DNA from: Ottelia alismoides
Taxonomy: Eukaryota > Streptophyta > Magnoliopsida > Alismatales > Hydrocharitaceae
DNA: 64,000 bases
Assembly (NCBI GenBank): GCA_037367405.1
Contig: JAZKJV010004148.1
Location: 2,294,501-2,358,500, forward strand
Direction: 5' to 3'
Positions 23,248 to 33,240 of this stretch are shown here, in pieces. Position numbers and translations under genes: made by a program. A model generated the notes under the pieces. It searched no databases and was not told the DNA's origin. It saw only the letters and a program-made list of their open reading frames with translations. How positions within the stretch are numbered: the first letter of the stretch is position 1; each line of letters begins with the position of its first letter.

Positions 23248-24455
23248 TGATAAACGAGAATGCGAGAGCCGCTACATAGTGGTATGACAAATCAGACTCA
23301 CTGTCGCTGATGCGACTACTCAAGCCTTCCCGTTTGTCAACAATTAACCCACACAATCAATCAATCAATCAAGAGCAAGGATTAAAATTTATTATTCCCT
23401 ACAAAATTGTACAATGGCAAGCAAGTAGGGGTCGAACACAGGAAACAAAGGTGTATAGTAGAGACAAAAAGTCACTCCTAGGTCTAATGGACTGCTTAGC
23501 TAATCTGGATTTTTTTTGTGGGGTTTTAATTTTTAATTTTTTATTTAATTTTTAATTTTATATTTTTGTATTTTACTTTTTAATTTTCTGATTTTATATT
23601 TTCTTTTTGTATTTTATATATTTTTTTATTTTCTTTTTCAATATAGGAAAATATAAGCTATATAATAAAAGAGGTGCTAGGATATTTATAAAAATATGCA
23701 AAAATATCCAAAAATTCAAGAATAAATTCTTTTTGGTCTTTTTATGATTTTTTACTATTTTTGTGATTTTTGGGTATTTTTCAAAGTATTCTTGGTATTT
23801 TTAAATGTCAAAATACAAGAAAATAGGGAATAAGCTACTACTGAAGATAAAATAGGAATTTAAAATAACAAACATCCACAAAATTTTTCCAAACTAATTT
23901 AAAATAAAGATAAGAAAATAAGGAATCTACATCACCTTAGTTTGCAATTTTTGGATTTTTCTAGAATTTTTTAGATTTTTTTGAAGTTTTAAGATGTTTT
24001 CTAATTTCTAAGGTTTTCCTTTTGCAATTTTTAGTGATTTTTGGACTAACACTAAAATAGACTAAAATACACAATAGGTAATTTTTTTGGAATTTTTCGA
24101 GGTATTTTAATATTTTTTGGTATTTTCTATGATATACAGTACCAAAATAGCATGTTTTTTATTATTAATAAATGCTAAAATGCAATAAAAATCAAATGCA
24201 AAAATATGGCGTGAAAGGGCAAGTTAACAGGCGCCTACATGCATTTTTTGGTGATTTTAGGATTAATATGATGCGTGGAATAAATAAGACAAACAAGCAA
24301 AAATCTGTAGCCTAGCAGGGGTATATATGCAAATACACAATCCTTCAGGGACATACATGCAATTTTTCACAAAATTTAACACTAAATATTTAATATAGTC
24401 TACCTTTTACAAAAAGCTAAACCCGCGAGGGCACGGTTGCTAATAACACACCCCT

Positions 24456-24474
24456 GCGCGTGCGACGCACGCGC
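24456..24474. repeat. CpG-rich perfect inverted repeat in B 3' LTR
   Basis: Arms GCGCGTGCG and CGCACGCGC around a single A, embedded between CCCC and GGGG. Present unchanged in the other LTR at 39399-39417. Confidence 0.9.
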
Positions 24475-25801
24475 CTGGGGAGGACCTGCTTGCAAATACC
24501 AAAAACATCGAGGCGGAAATGCAAAAAGACCAAGGTAACACGTGAGGGCTCACGTGCGCTACTGGAAGGGGTATAAGTTCGATATTACACAACACCAGGG
24601 GCACAGATATAAAAATTACAAAAGTTTAAAACTGCAATTGAATGTTTTAATATTAAGAAATAAATACAAAAAGGGTCGGGGTGTAAATAGCAAAATACCC
24701 AAGCAGGGGTTGATCCGACGGCTCTTGATGTGTCACTTAAGGCCACGTGTCGGGCCCAGATGCGCCAATACCCTTTCGCGTAGACGGCCTGGATTAGAAG
24801 ATGCGTGGATGATCGAACGGTCGTGTGCGCCTTGATCCTGTGGTTGTTGCTTTCCTGGGCGATCGGCCTTGGATCGGACGGCGGGGAGAGGTGCTCCAAG
24901 AAAACCCGAAGAACAGCCCCCCGTTGTGTTTGAATCGATGAAGGACGTCTCCTCCGTGCACCTGGGGGGTCCCCGACCACCTCCGTGTACTCTTGTAGGG
25001 TTCTTCTGACGTCTGGGGGTCCAAAATGCCCAGGCGATGCCCAGGGCCCTCCCGCGGCGCGGGCGGAGCTTGGAGGTTCATAGCTTTCTCCGGCGAGGCG
25101 CAAAATTCCCCCAGGTGCATGGTTGGCTTCCAAACCTGCAAGGAAAGTTGGTGAAGAAGTCGGGGGAAAAATGCCCCGACTTCGTGGAGTATTTCACAGG
25201 GGGAGTACGGCTACGTGGAAAGGTGACGTCGGCCGGCGAGACTCGATGCCGGCCGAGATTGAATCGGAGTGGAATGATGATGATTAGGCGATAGATCGTA
25301 ACGAAAAAATGCCACTGAGGGCTTTAACCACTTAAAACACTAGGTACCAGTAGAGAAAAAGGGGGAGAAGAGACCTCACCAAGGTGCACCCGAAGAGGCC
25401 TCCGGCGAGAACTCCGGCGAGGGGACCAGACTCGATTCGACGCCGCCTTGACCCGACAAGAGGCCCGACGAATTCCTGCTATCACCAGGGGTAACGTCAA
25501 GGGTCTAAGTTAGGGATTCGGTGGTGGAAGAGTGATCAAGGGTGAAAGGGGGTGACGGGTCTGGTTTTGAACCAAGGTGTGACAGGGTGCAAAGATCGAA
25601 GCAGCTGGCATGCAACAATGCTCCACAAATCAAGAAGATCCCCCAGCGTGAATCACTGTTGTATGATGAACAAAAGTTGTGAAGATCACAATAAGGTGAA
25701 AGGAGCTCCCTCGAAAAAAACGAGAAAACGGGTCAAACCATGCCTCTGACACCATCCAGGTGTTGGGCAGAGAGTTGACCGAAGGTCAACTTTTGCTGTC
25801 C

Positions 25802-25829
25802 CCTGGTTGGTCCACGTGGACCAACCAGG
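25802..25829. repeat. 28-bp perfect palindrome with central CACGTG in B 3' LTR
   Basis: The half-site is CCTGGTTGGTCCAC; the second half is its exact reverse complement. An 8-bp hairpin (AGTTGACC with GGTCAACT) lies just before it at 25773-25791. The palindrome and about 200 bases after it are missing from the 5' LTR of the same element. Confidence 0.92.
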
Positions 25830-26957
25830 AAAAAGCCTGGAGAAAAACTTAGAAAATAAATTAAAAATAGATAATAATTTAATTAATTTTTGATTATTAA
25901 ATAAAAAATATTTGTAATTTTATGAAGTAATTTATGGTAATTTTTATTTATTTTTTAGTGGCATATATTTACAAGTTACTATTTTAGGCCTACATAGGTA
26001 TATTTACCTATATATTTTATTATTTTTTTTATTTTAATTTATTTATTATTTTATAAAATTATAAAATACTTTTATACACTTAATTATATTTTTATTTTAT
26101 TTTTTTCTGATGTGTTTTGTATATTTAATAAAATAAAGGTAGGTATTGTATAGGTATGTATATAGGTATAATACCTGTGTATTTTATATACACATATTTT
26201 TATTTTGAGTTTTATTTGGGTTTTCATTCTTGTTTTAATGTACATAATTATTATAAATAATATTCACAAAATTATAAAAAATATAAAATCATAAAAATGA
26301 ATGAATAAAGAATAAATTGAAAATTTTAAGCTGTACATTTATACAATGAGGGTCCAAAATCAACTTTCAAACCGTAGCTCCGCCAAATGCGAAACCACCG
26401 TTATTAAATAGCTTATTTTATTCTATATACAATTAAAGGTGAGTTTGCTGTATTTGGAGTTTTTATTTGTTAGATACGGGTCTGGGAAGTTGGGATGCTG
26501 GATTTTTATTCAGACCATAACTTTTTATCTGTACATTATTTTTGAGTGAAATCAATTTTGTATTTTTCTATATTTAATTATATACAACTTTCATGTTCAA
26601 AGTTTATTTATTTGAAGTATAAGAAGTGGATCCAAAAATAGGTCCCAAAATGAATAAAGAATGAATTAAGAAGAACAGGTATCCGGCCCTTATTTCCCCC
26701 TACTTTCTTCCTTGTCGACCTATTCATCAAGATGCCTAGGTCTCGGGGTTTCAGGTCATAAAATATTTACAATATTTTATTCTTTTTCTTTTCTTTTCTT
26801 TATTCTATAATTTTAGCTTTAAAAACTGTATTTTATACACTTTTTACACACACATGCATGAATGCTGAAATGCATGATTTAACAGTATTTACACGCGTTT
26901 ACTAGGGTTTTTAAGGCCAAAATGATAGAATAAAGATGATGAAACGTAGATTCATCA

Positions 26958-26992
26958 TCCCCCTATACTTGCCTTTGCTAGTCCCTAGCAAA
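26958..26992 (-). other. B: polypurine tract and adjoining hairpin
   Basis: Sense strand AAGTATAGGGGGA directly abuts the LTR start TGATGAATC. Immediately upstream in sense is a perfect 8-bp stem (plus-strand TTTGCTAG at 26974-26981 and CTAGCAAA at 26985-26992). The PPT primes plus-strand synthesis; the hairpin is conserved in C and E. Confidence 0.92.
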
Positions 26993-28916
26993 CACTTATG
27001 CAATAAGTGCAGAAAAGAAAAACAAAGAAAAGAAAAGGAAGAAATGTGGATTAAATTTAATGATCAAACTTGTCTTCACAAAATCAAAGTTTGGAGCTTA
27101 AGTCGGACCTTTGGAATTTTAGTGCGGGCGGAACCTTAATGAGAACCGAATTTAAAATCCAACAATCCCTGAGAATCCCAAAACTCTGTCCAAGTCTCCT
27201 CAATAGCCAGGTCAGAAATATCTCAACTCATACGCAAACCCTTACGACTATGAAGCTGACTCGTACAGTGTGAGTGATAGTGGCTCTCCCCAACTAGAAT
27301 GACAAAGAAACTGACTTCTCCAGTACGACAATCCAATGATTCCCCAATCCAATGACTCCATCCTCGAGGAGCGAGGTATTCCCTTCTAAGTTCAAGTGGC
27401 AACCAGCTCAAGAGGAGGGGGTGAAGAGAAGAATGGACGGTAGCCAGTGTAGCTACCTATCCTAGGATGCAAGACCAGTGTAGTCAAGTCATCCAGCTGC
27501 AGGCTCATATATTTGACTTTTGAACTCTAGCTTGCTTATTGACTTTACAATGTTTGTACATACTTTGCAGGCTTTTTATTTTTGTACACGCCTGAACATT
27601 TTTTTTTGAAATACTTTTCACATCAGCATTACTCCTCTTGAGCCAGTAGACTATCCCTCTTTTGATGCTTTATCGCAACCCACAGCCTCCTGTCTTTAGA
27701 CTTCCTCATCACTGGACATGTTGGGGCGCACTTCCCTCCCTATAGGAGGACAAATGTTTCCACTTGTGTGCGTCTCATACTGACAAATCCAATCCCCTCA
27801 CCACTCCAACTGAGTTGAGCCATATGAAAGGTGCAGGTGTCCAAGTTAGGTCATTATCAACAAGAGTCGTGCGTGTGCTCCGAAATACTCTACTTAGTCA
27901 GTCAAGAATCCATTGAACCAAGTCCCGTAATCCTCAAAGAATTAAGTCCACTAGACCTGAAGTACCTCAAATCCAGTTCCTATAAGGTTCCTGTTATTAG
28001 GTAGATTTTAGGGTCCAATCAAGCTCCAATCTCCGGATTTTATTCAGACTTGTTCAACTATCAAACTCAATCCGAAAAATGCGAATGCTATGCAATGCTA
28101 CGCAGAAAATATTTTTGTAATGCAATTTTCAAAGATTTTGAACTTTTTATGGATTTTTGAAAAGATGACGATGATGATGCATATGCATTTTTTTTGTATT
28201 TTTTCAAAAAGATTTTTCAAGTTTTTTTGGATTTTAATTTTGCAAATGTTTTTGAGTTTTTTTTAAAACAAAAAGTTTTGGCTAAAAACTAGGTGAAAAA
28301 TATGTACACGGGAGTGCTTCTTATATATACAAGAAGTGTATTTTAGGAATTTACAAGGGTAAGTGATCAATTTTATACATACATATATATAGTGGATTTT
28401 GGTGTGATGTAAATATTCCTCAAACTTATTTGACACAAGTTTTTCAAACAATTTTTGAAAAACTATAGTCCAAAATAATTTTTACAAACATTTTACAAAC
28501 ATGTACACCCATTTGGAAATCATTTTGCAAAGGTTTTCAAACAGTATATATAGATTTTTCACAGATTTTTGCAACCATTTTTTAAACCATTTGCAAATCA
28601 TTTTTCAAACATTTTATTTCACACAAAGAAAATAGATTTTTCAAAACCACATATTTTATACAGGTTGAAAATATGTAGCAAAATATTTTCAAAATAGTTT
28701 TCAATAGACTTTCACAAAGATTTTAAAACTATTTTTCAAACATTTTACAAAAAACATTTTCACCTGATTTATTAATCAGTAAATACAGAAAGAATCTAAG
28801 GAACAAAATACATTTTTATTAAGGGTTTTTAATGAATTTTAAAGAATTTTTAGCCATATTATTAGGAAAATATGAAAGTACGAGTTATGGCTAAAGTATA
28901 TACACAGTATATACGA
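26993..28916 (-). other. B: non-coding 3' module
   Basis: No ORF with gene-like content. The patch 27350-27510 (TCCTCGAGGAGCGAGGTATT, then CCTTCTAAGTTCAAGTG, then AGCCAGTGTAGCTACC) is close to 90% identical by eye to 58612-58765 of E. The patch around 27650-27720 (CTTGAGCCAGTAGACTATCC) is also shared with E near 58911. From 28100 to 28880 it is AT-rich with repeated CATTTTNCAAA-like runs and nothing recognisable. Confidence 0.7.
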
Positions 28917-29420
28917 CCCCCCTATACTTAGCTTGAGCTATGTCCCCATAGATCAGAGAGAAAAGCGAAGACATAACTCGTACTAAGTATAGGAAAGTCA
29001 AAAGAAGAAATAAAGGAAGAAACGAATGAACGAATGAGAAGTTGACCGTCCCCCTATACTTAGGATCAAATAATCCTAAGTATAGCAGTCTGTACACAAG
29101 GCAGGGAGGGTCAAGGGTGGGAACGAACAGATCGTACTCAGATTGTCTCCCCCTATACTTAGGGTAAGATATCCCTAAGTATAGACAAGAAGAGGAGACA
29201 ATGGAGAGGATCGAAAAGAATAGAAGAAACTCAGGGTGCACACCCCCCCTATACTTAGGACAAAGTACGTCCTAAGTATAGAATACTGTCTACAAGGGGC
29301 GACACTTTTTGGATAGATACAGAATATAGAAAAAGAAAAGAAGAAAAGAAGAAAATGGATATGAACAACTCGGGATGCGCATCCCCCCTACACTTAGGAT
29401 AAAGTGCATCCTAAGTGTAG
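28917..29420 (-). repeat. B: array of five PPT-tagged hairpins
   Basis: Hairpins at 28917-28993 (long stem of about 23 bp with mismatches), 29050-29085, 29149-29184, 29243-29281 and 29383-29420. The four short ones have perfect stems of 13 bp (12-13) whose sequence varies in a paired manner: AGGAT with ATCCT, AGGG with CCCT, AGGAC with GTCCT, and CTACAC with GTGTAG in place of CTATAC with GTATAG. Each is followed in sense by at least five G, reproducing the PPT. Confidence 0.95.
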
Positions 29421-29590
29421 CAATGATGAAAGGGATGGCATCATGTCGGTAGAAGAGACTGAAAGAAATTGAAAAGAAGAAAAGAAGAAAAGAAAAGAAG
29501 AAAAGTCATTCAAAAATGTTTTGTTGTGCTTGGCCTTCCTCTGCCTCTTTGGAGATACCCATCTCATCATTGTAGATTACTTGAATCGAG

Positions 29591-30720
29591 TCAACGACAA
29601 CCATGAATTTCAAGGTACGGCTTCAGAAGCTGTCCATTGACTACGAATGGTTGTGCGTCAGCTGACAGATTGGATATCAACACACTTCCGTTGTCACGCA
29701 CCTGCCTAATCATAAACGACCCGGTCCATTTGCTCTTCAATTTTCCTGGAAATATCTTCAATTTCGCATCGAAAAACCACACCTTCTGACCTGGATCAAA
29801 GGACTTGCGGCGGATATGCTTGTCATGCCATGTTTTGACCTTTTCTTGTACATCAGGCTGTTGTCATATGCATAATCTCTAAATTCCAATAATCTATTCA
29901 GATCCAGTTTTCTGTTCTTTCCTGCTTGCTTGGAGTCCAAATTACAGATGTTAATGGCCCATAAGGATTTGTGAATTAGATTGACGGGCAAATGACATGG
30001 CTTGCCATACACAAGGCGGTAGGGATACATTCCCAAGGGTGACTTGTACGTCGTTCTATAAGCCCAAAGAACGGAATCAAGCAGCTGAGACCAGTTTTTG
30101 CGATCCAGACACACAAGCTTCTGTAAAATTGTCTTGATCTCCCTATTTGAACATTCAGCTAAGCCATTGGACTGCGGGTGGTAGGGTGAAGCAACACGAT
30201 GTTCAATGCAGAATTCTTGGGTCAGCTTCTTCACCTCTCTGTTTATGAAATGACTGCCCCCATCAGATATGAGAATCTTGGGAATCCTAAATCGTGCTAT
30301 GATGTGATCTCTCAATAATTGACATACAGTCCTACTGTTGGCGGTTCGGGCGGGAATAGCCTCCACCCATCGACTTACATAATCGAAAGCAAGCAGAATA
30401 TATTCATAGCCTTGACTGTTGGGAAACAGGCCCATAAAGTCGATGCCCCATGCGTCGAAGACGTCTGAGATCTGAATGTATTTCAGAGGCATCGTGTCTC
30501 TCATTCTAATGGTTCCGCCCATCTTCTGACAGTCAGTGCAGCCTCTGACATAATCATCTGCATCTTTGAATAATGAAGGCCACCAGAGGCCACTTTGAAG
30601 AACTTTTGTTGCCGTTCGTTTGCCTGAATGATGTCCTCCAGAATATTGTCGTGACATAAGCGAGGACACCTGGAACTTCCTCCTGAGGAATGCACCTTCT
30701 CAGATTCAATCTGCTCCCTC
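29591..30720 (-). pseudogene. B: integrase, one frameshift from complete
   Basis: The minus-strand segment 29758-30669 (303 codons) holds the zinc-binding domain (GGHHSGKRT, then CTDCQKMGG), and the catalytic core with Asp in WGIDFMG (about 30440), Asp in ISDGGSHF (about 30260) and Glu in GLAECSNRE (about 30150), DDX35E spacing. The GKPCHLPVNL region follows. A frameshift near 29838 (after LMYKKR) moves the C-terminal part to 29591-29782 (FDAKLKIFPGKLKSKWTGSF, ending NGQLLKPYLE). It would insert the element cDNA. All catalytic residues are present; the frameshift probably inactivates this copy. Confidence 0.9.
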
Positions 30721-30839
30721 ACGAAACAAATACGGGTCTTCCCACTGGTAGAAATGGATTTTAGACAAGAATCTGTCTATTTTCAACTTAGGCCAGTCCT
30801 GTGGGATTTTCTTGGTCACCAGATAATTCACAATGTTGC

Positions 30840-31440
30840 TACCAAGGAAGCGAGGTGACAGACAGAATTGCCTCGTCTGCAAAGGTCTCTGTGATCGGCT
30901 GCAGGTTCAGCTCAGGAGATTCCGGCTCAGGAAGCCTTGACAAATGATCGTCCACCACATTCTTTACCCCAGGTTTATCTTTGATTTCCAAGTCAAATTC
31001 CTGGAGGATAAGGATCCACCGAATGAGATGTGGTTTGGCATCCTTCTATGCTGTAATACAAATGGCCAAATGATCAGTGTAAATGATTACTTTAGACCCA
31101 CGGAGGTAGGATCTGAACTTTTCCAAGGCAAAGACTACCGCTAGCAGCTCCTTCTCAGTGACAGTGTAGTTTCTCTGGGCTTCATCGAGCGTTCGGCTAG
31201 CGTAGTGAATCGCAAATGGTACATTATCTTTCCTCTGTCCCAGTACAGCTCTGATGGCATAATCTGACGCGTCGGTCATGATCTCAAAAGGCTGAGTCCA
31301 AATTGGTGGCTGTAAGACAGGGGCCTGCGTGATGAGTTCTTTCAACTGATTAAAGGCAACGAGCACACGGTCATATATAAGGAATTCATTGTCCTTACCG
31401 AGCAACTCAGTCAACGGTCTGGCTAGTTTACTGAAATCTT
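30840..31440 (-). pseudogene. B: RNase H
   Basis: Minus-strand segment 31046-31414 has LTELLGKDNEF, MTDASDYAIRAVLGQRKD, then TVTEKELLAVVFALEKF and IYTDHLAI, giving the catalytic Asp, Glu and Asp. A stop after ICITA (AAG-to-TAG or CAG-to-TAG type) is followed by the [10 protein letters not shown] and KPGVKN/DHLSRL C-terminus in the same frame down to about 30930. Role: removal of RNA template. Confidence 0.82.
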
Positions 31441-32250
31441 TGATGAATCATCGGTAAAAATCGACATGGCCCAAGAATGACCGGACTTGCTTGATGTTTG
31501 TAGGTGGTTAAAGTTTGGAAATCACGTCCACCTTGGCTGGGTCAATCTCCATACCACTTTTAGAAACAACGTGACCCATCACAATTCCTTCGGTCACCAT
31601 GAAGTTGCTCTTCTCCCACGAGAGCACAAGATTGACTTCACAGCACCTCCGTAAGACTCGATCTAAATAATCCAGACATTGGTCAAATGAATCCCCGTAG
31701 ACCGAAAAATCGTCCATAAAGACCTCAAGAAAGTTGCCCACCATATCGGCAAAAACTGCAAGCATACACCTTTGAAATGTGGCTGGGGCGTAGCAAAGCC
31801 CGAACGGCATCCGTATGAAGGCATATGTACCAAAAGGACATGTGAACGTGGTCTTCTCTTGATCTTCAGGAGCAATAGCAACTTGATTGTATCCAGAGTA
31901 ACCGTCCAAGAAGCAAAAATATTCCTTCGCAACCAATCTCTCCAATAACTGGTCGATGAAGGGTAAAGGAAAGTGGTCCTTCTTGGAAGCGAGATTAAGT
32001 CTTCTGTAGTCCACGCACATTCACCAAGAAGTGGGTACTCTGGTTGCGATCTCCTCTCCTTTGTCATTCTTTACAATGGTGATTCCTGATTTCTTGGGCA
32101 CAACATGCAGAGGACTCACCCATTTGCTGTCGGAGATGGGATAGATAAATCCCGCATCACACCACTTCTGGATCTCTTTCATAACGGCCTCCCACATATT
32201 AGGATTTAATCTTCTCTGAAGTTCTCGAGAGGGCCTGCAATCTTCTTCCA
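31440..32250 (-). pseudogene. B: reverse transcriptase with intact catalytic centre but stops
   Basis: Segments 32021-32599 (C-terminal half) and 31508-32020 form one continuous frame broken only by stops. Motifs in order: CSHRIFLEEDCRPSRELQRR, DAGFIYPISDSKWVSP, MCVDYRRLN, PLPFIDQLLERL, MPFGLCYAPATFQRCM, FMDDFSVYG (FMDD at 31710-31720), VNLVLSWEKSNFMV and MEIDPAKVDVI. The stop before MCVDYRRLN replaces an Arg codon (CGA to TGA); the stop after VDVISKL replaces Gln (CAA to TAA); another CGA-to-TGA type stop follows in the thumb region. Catalytic Asp pair retained. Confidence 0.9.
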
Positions 32251-32950
32251 AAAAGATGCGGTGCGAGCATAGTGACGGATTGATCCCATGGAGATCAGAA
32301 GTTCGCCAGCCTATCGCCTCGCGGTGGCGTTCAAGAACCTCCATCAGATGAGATTCTTGGTCCTCGGTCAGATGTGCATTAAAGATGACCAGGTACATGT
32401 TCTGTTCTCCCACAAGGAAGGCATACTTCATGTTGGAGGGCAAGGGTTTTAGCTCTGGCGGGGTCTGAACTGCTTCAGCGGTGACCTCAGCTATTAGTGT
32501 AGGTGGTGATTCTTTCAACTGTTCGGTGTCCACCATACTCGATTTTGCCTCTTCTCTCAAATCCTGACAGAATTCCTCGATGATGTCCTCTTCATTCAAA
32601 GATTCTTCAAAAATTTGCTCTTGGTTTTAAGGGCACATCACTCCCACGGTAGTTCCTTGCAGCACATCAGCGAGTTCCTCATCCTAATTGATAAGGGAAA
32701 ATTCGACTGCGGACTCCACTCCCTCCTCAAACAGAGGAGTTCATGGATCTCGTTGTCATCCAAAAATAAGTTGGTATCTTGAATTTCTGCTAGAAAGTCG
32801 CATTCGTTAGCATACTCGTTCACCCTTGCACATGATGTAGATGTCTGTTCGGCTGGTGTTCCCTCAGACAGGGTCTCTACTTTGATTATTTCATTGCCAG
32901 CGCCAAAAGTGATTTCTCCCATCCCATAATTCACTACTGCATTTGATGTC
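32250..32950 (-). pseudogene. B: protease-RT linker
   Basis: Acidic, low-complexity spacer: 32638-32934 (MNYGMGEITFGAGNEI start, then Glu/Asp-rich) and the beginning of the 32021-32599 segment (EEDIIEEFCQDLREEAK). The RT-leading KPLPSNMKYAFLVG block is at about 32430. No known domain before that. Confidence 0.65.
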
Positions 32951-33240
32951 CACAGAAATGGTCTTCCAAGTATGATTGGGGTAAGAGCAATGGCGAGGGG
33001 ACGTCCATATCTAAAACCACAAAATCGGCGGGGAATGACTTTCCCTGAACCGTGACGATCATGTCCTCCAACAGGCCCCTAGGCCGCTTAACTGACTTGT
33101 CTACGAACTACAGAATCATCTTTGCAGGATTGAGCGATCCTAGCCTGAATTTCGTAAGTAGCGAAGCTGGCATCAAGTTGACAGAAGACCCGCTGTCGAG
33201 AAGTGTTCGTTCAAACTCCTGATTGAACATCTGACAACGT
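32950..33240 (-). pseudogene. B: aspartic protease
   Basis: The active site is in LLDSGSSVNLMP (about 33170-33205), preceded by GAPLVRCQMFNQEFER and followed by FRLGSLNPAKMIL; the segment then continues past a stop into the flap region (FPADFVVLDMD-like) and ends at IILGRPFL-like sequence near 32960. The Asp-Ser-Gly triad is intact. A stop after KMIL replaces an expected Gln codon. Confidence 0.82.

Larger units (their letters stand above)
23248..26957 (-). repeat. B: 3' LTR
   Basis: Starts TGATAAACGAGAATGCG, ends GTAGATTCATCA. Parts seen: U5 motif at about 23425 (GGTCGAACACAGG), long AT-rich stretch, GC-rich core 24420-25500 with a CpG palindrome at 24456-24474, a 28-bp perfect palindrome at 25802-25829, and the U3 block at 26693-26760. 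The terminal 21 bases form an imperfect palindrome (TGATGAA with TTCATCA). Confidence 0.95.

Noticed and set aside
24542..25294. ORFs of up to 182 codons, also present near 39485-40205
   Set aside because: They are the same GC-rich LTR core repeated in both LTRs of B; frames differ between the two copies by stops and indels, as expected for non-coding DNA.
26936..29241. Env-like ORF between integrase and the 3' LTR
   Set aside because: The longest frames are about 116 codons, overlap the hairpin array, and have no signal peptide or transmembrane pattern conserved between B, C and E.
28917..29420. Possible CRISPR array or tandem MITEs
   Set aside because: The units are hairpins with variable stems and spacers inside a plant retrotransposon; no cas genes, no constant direct repeat, and no TSD around single units.
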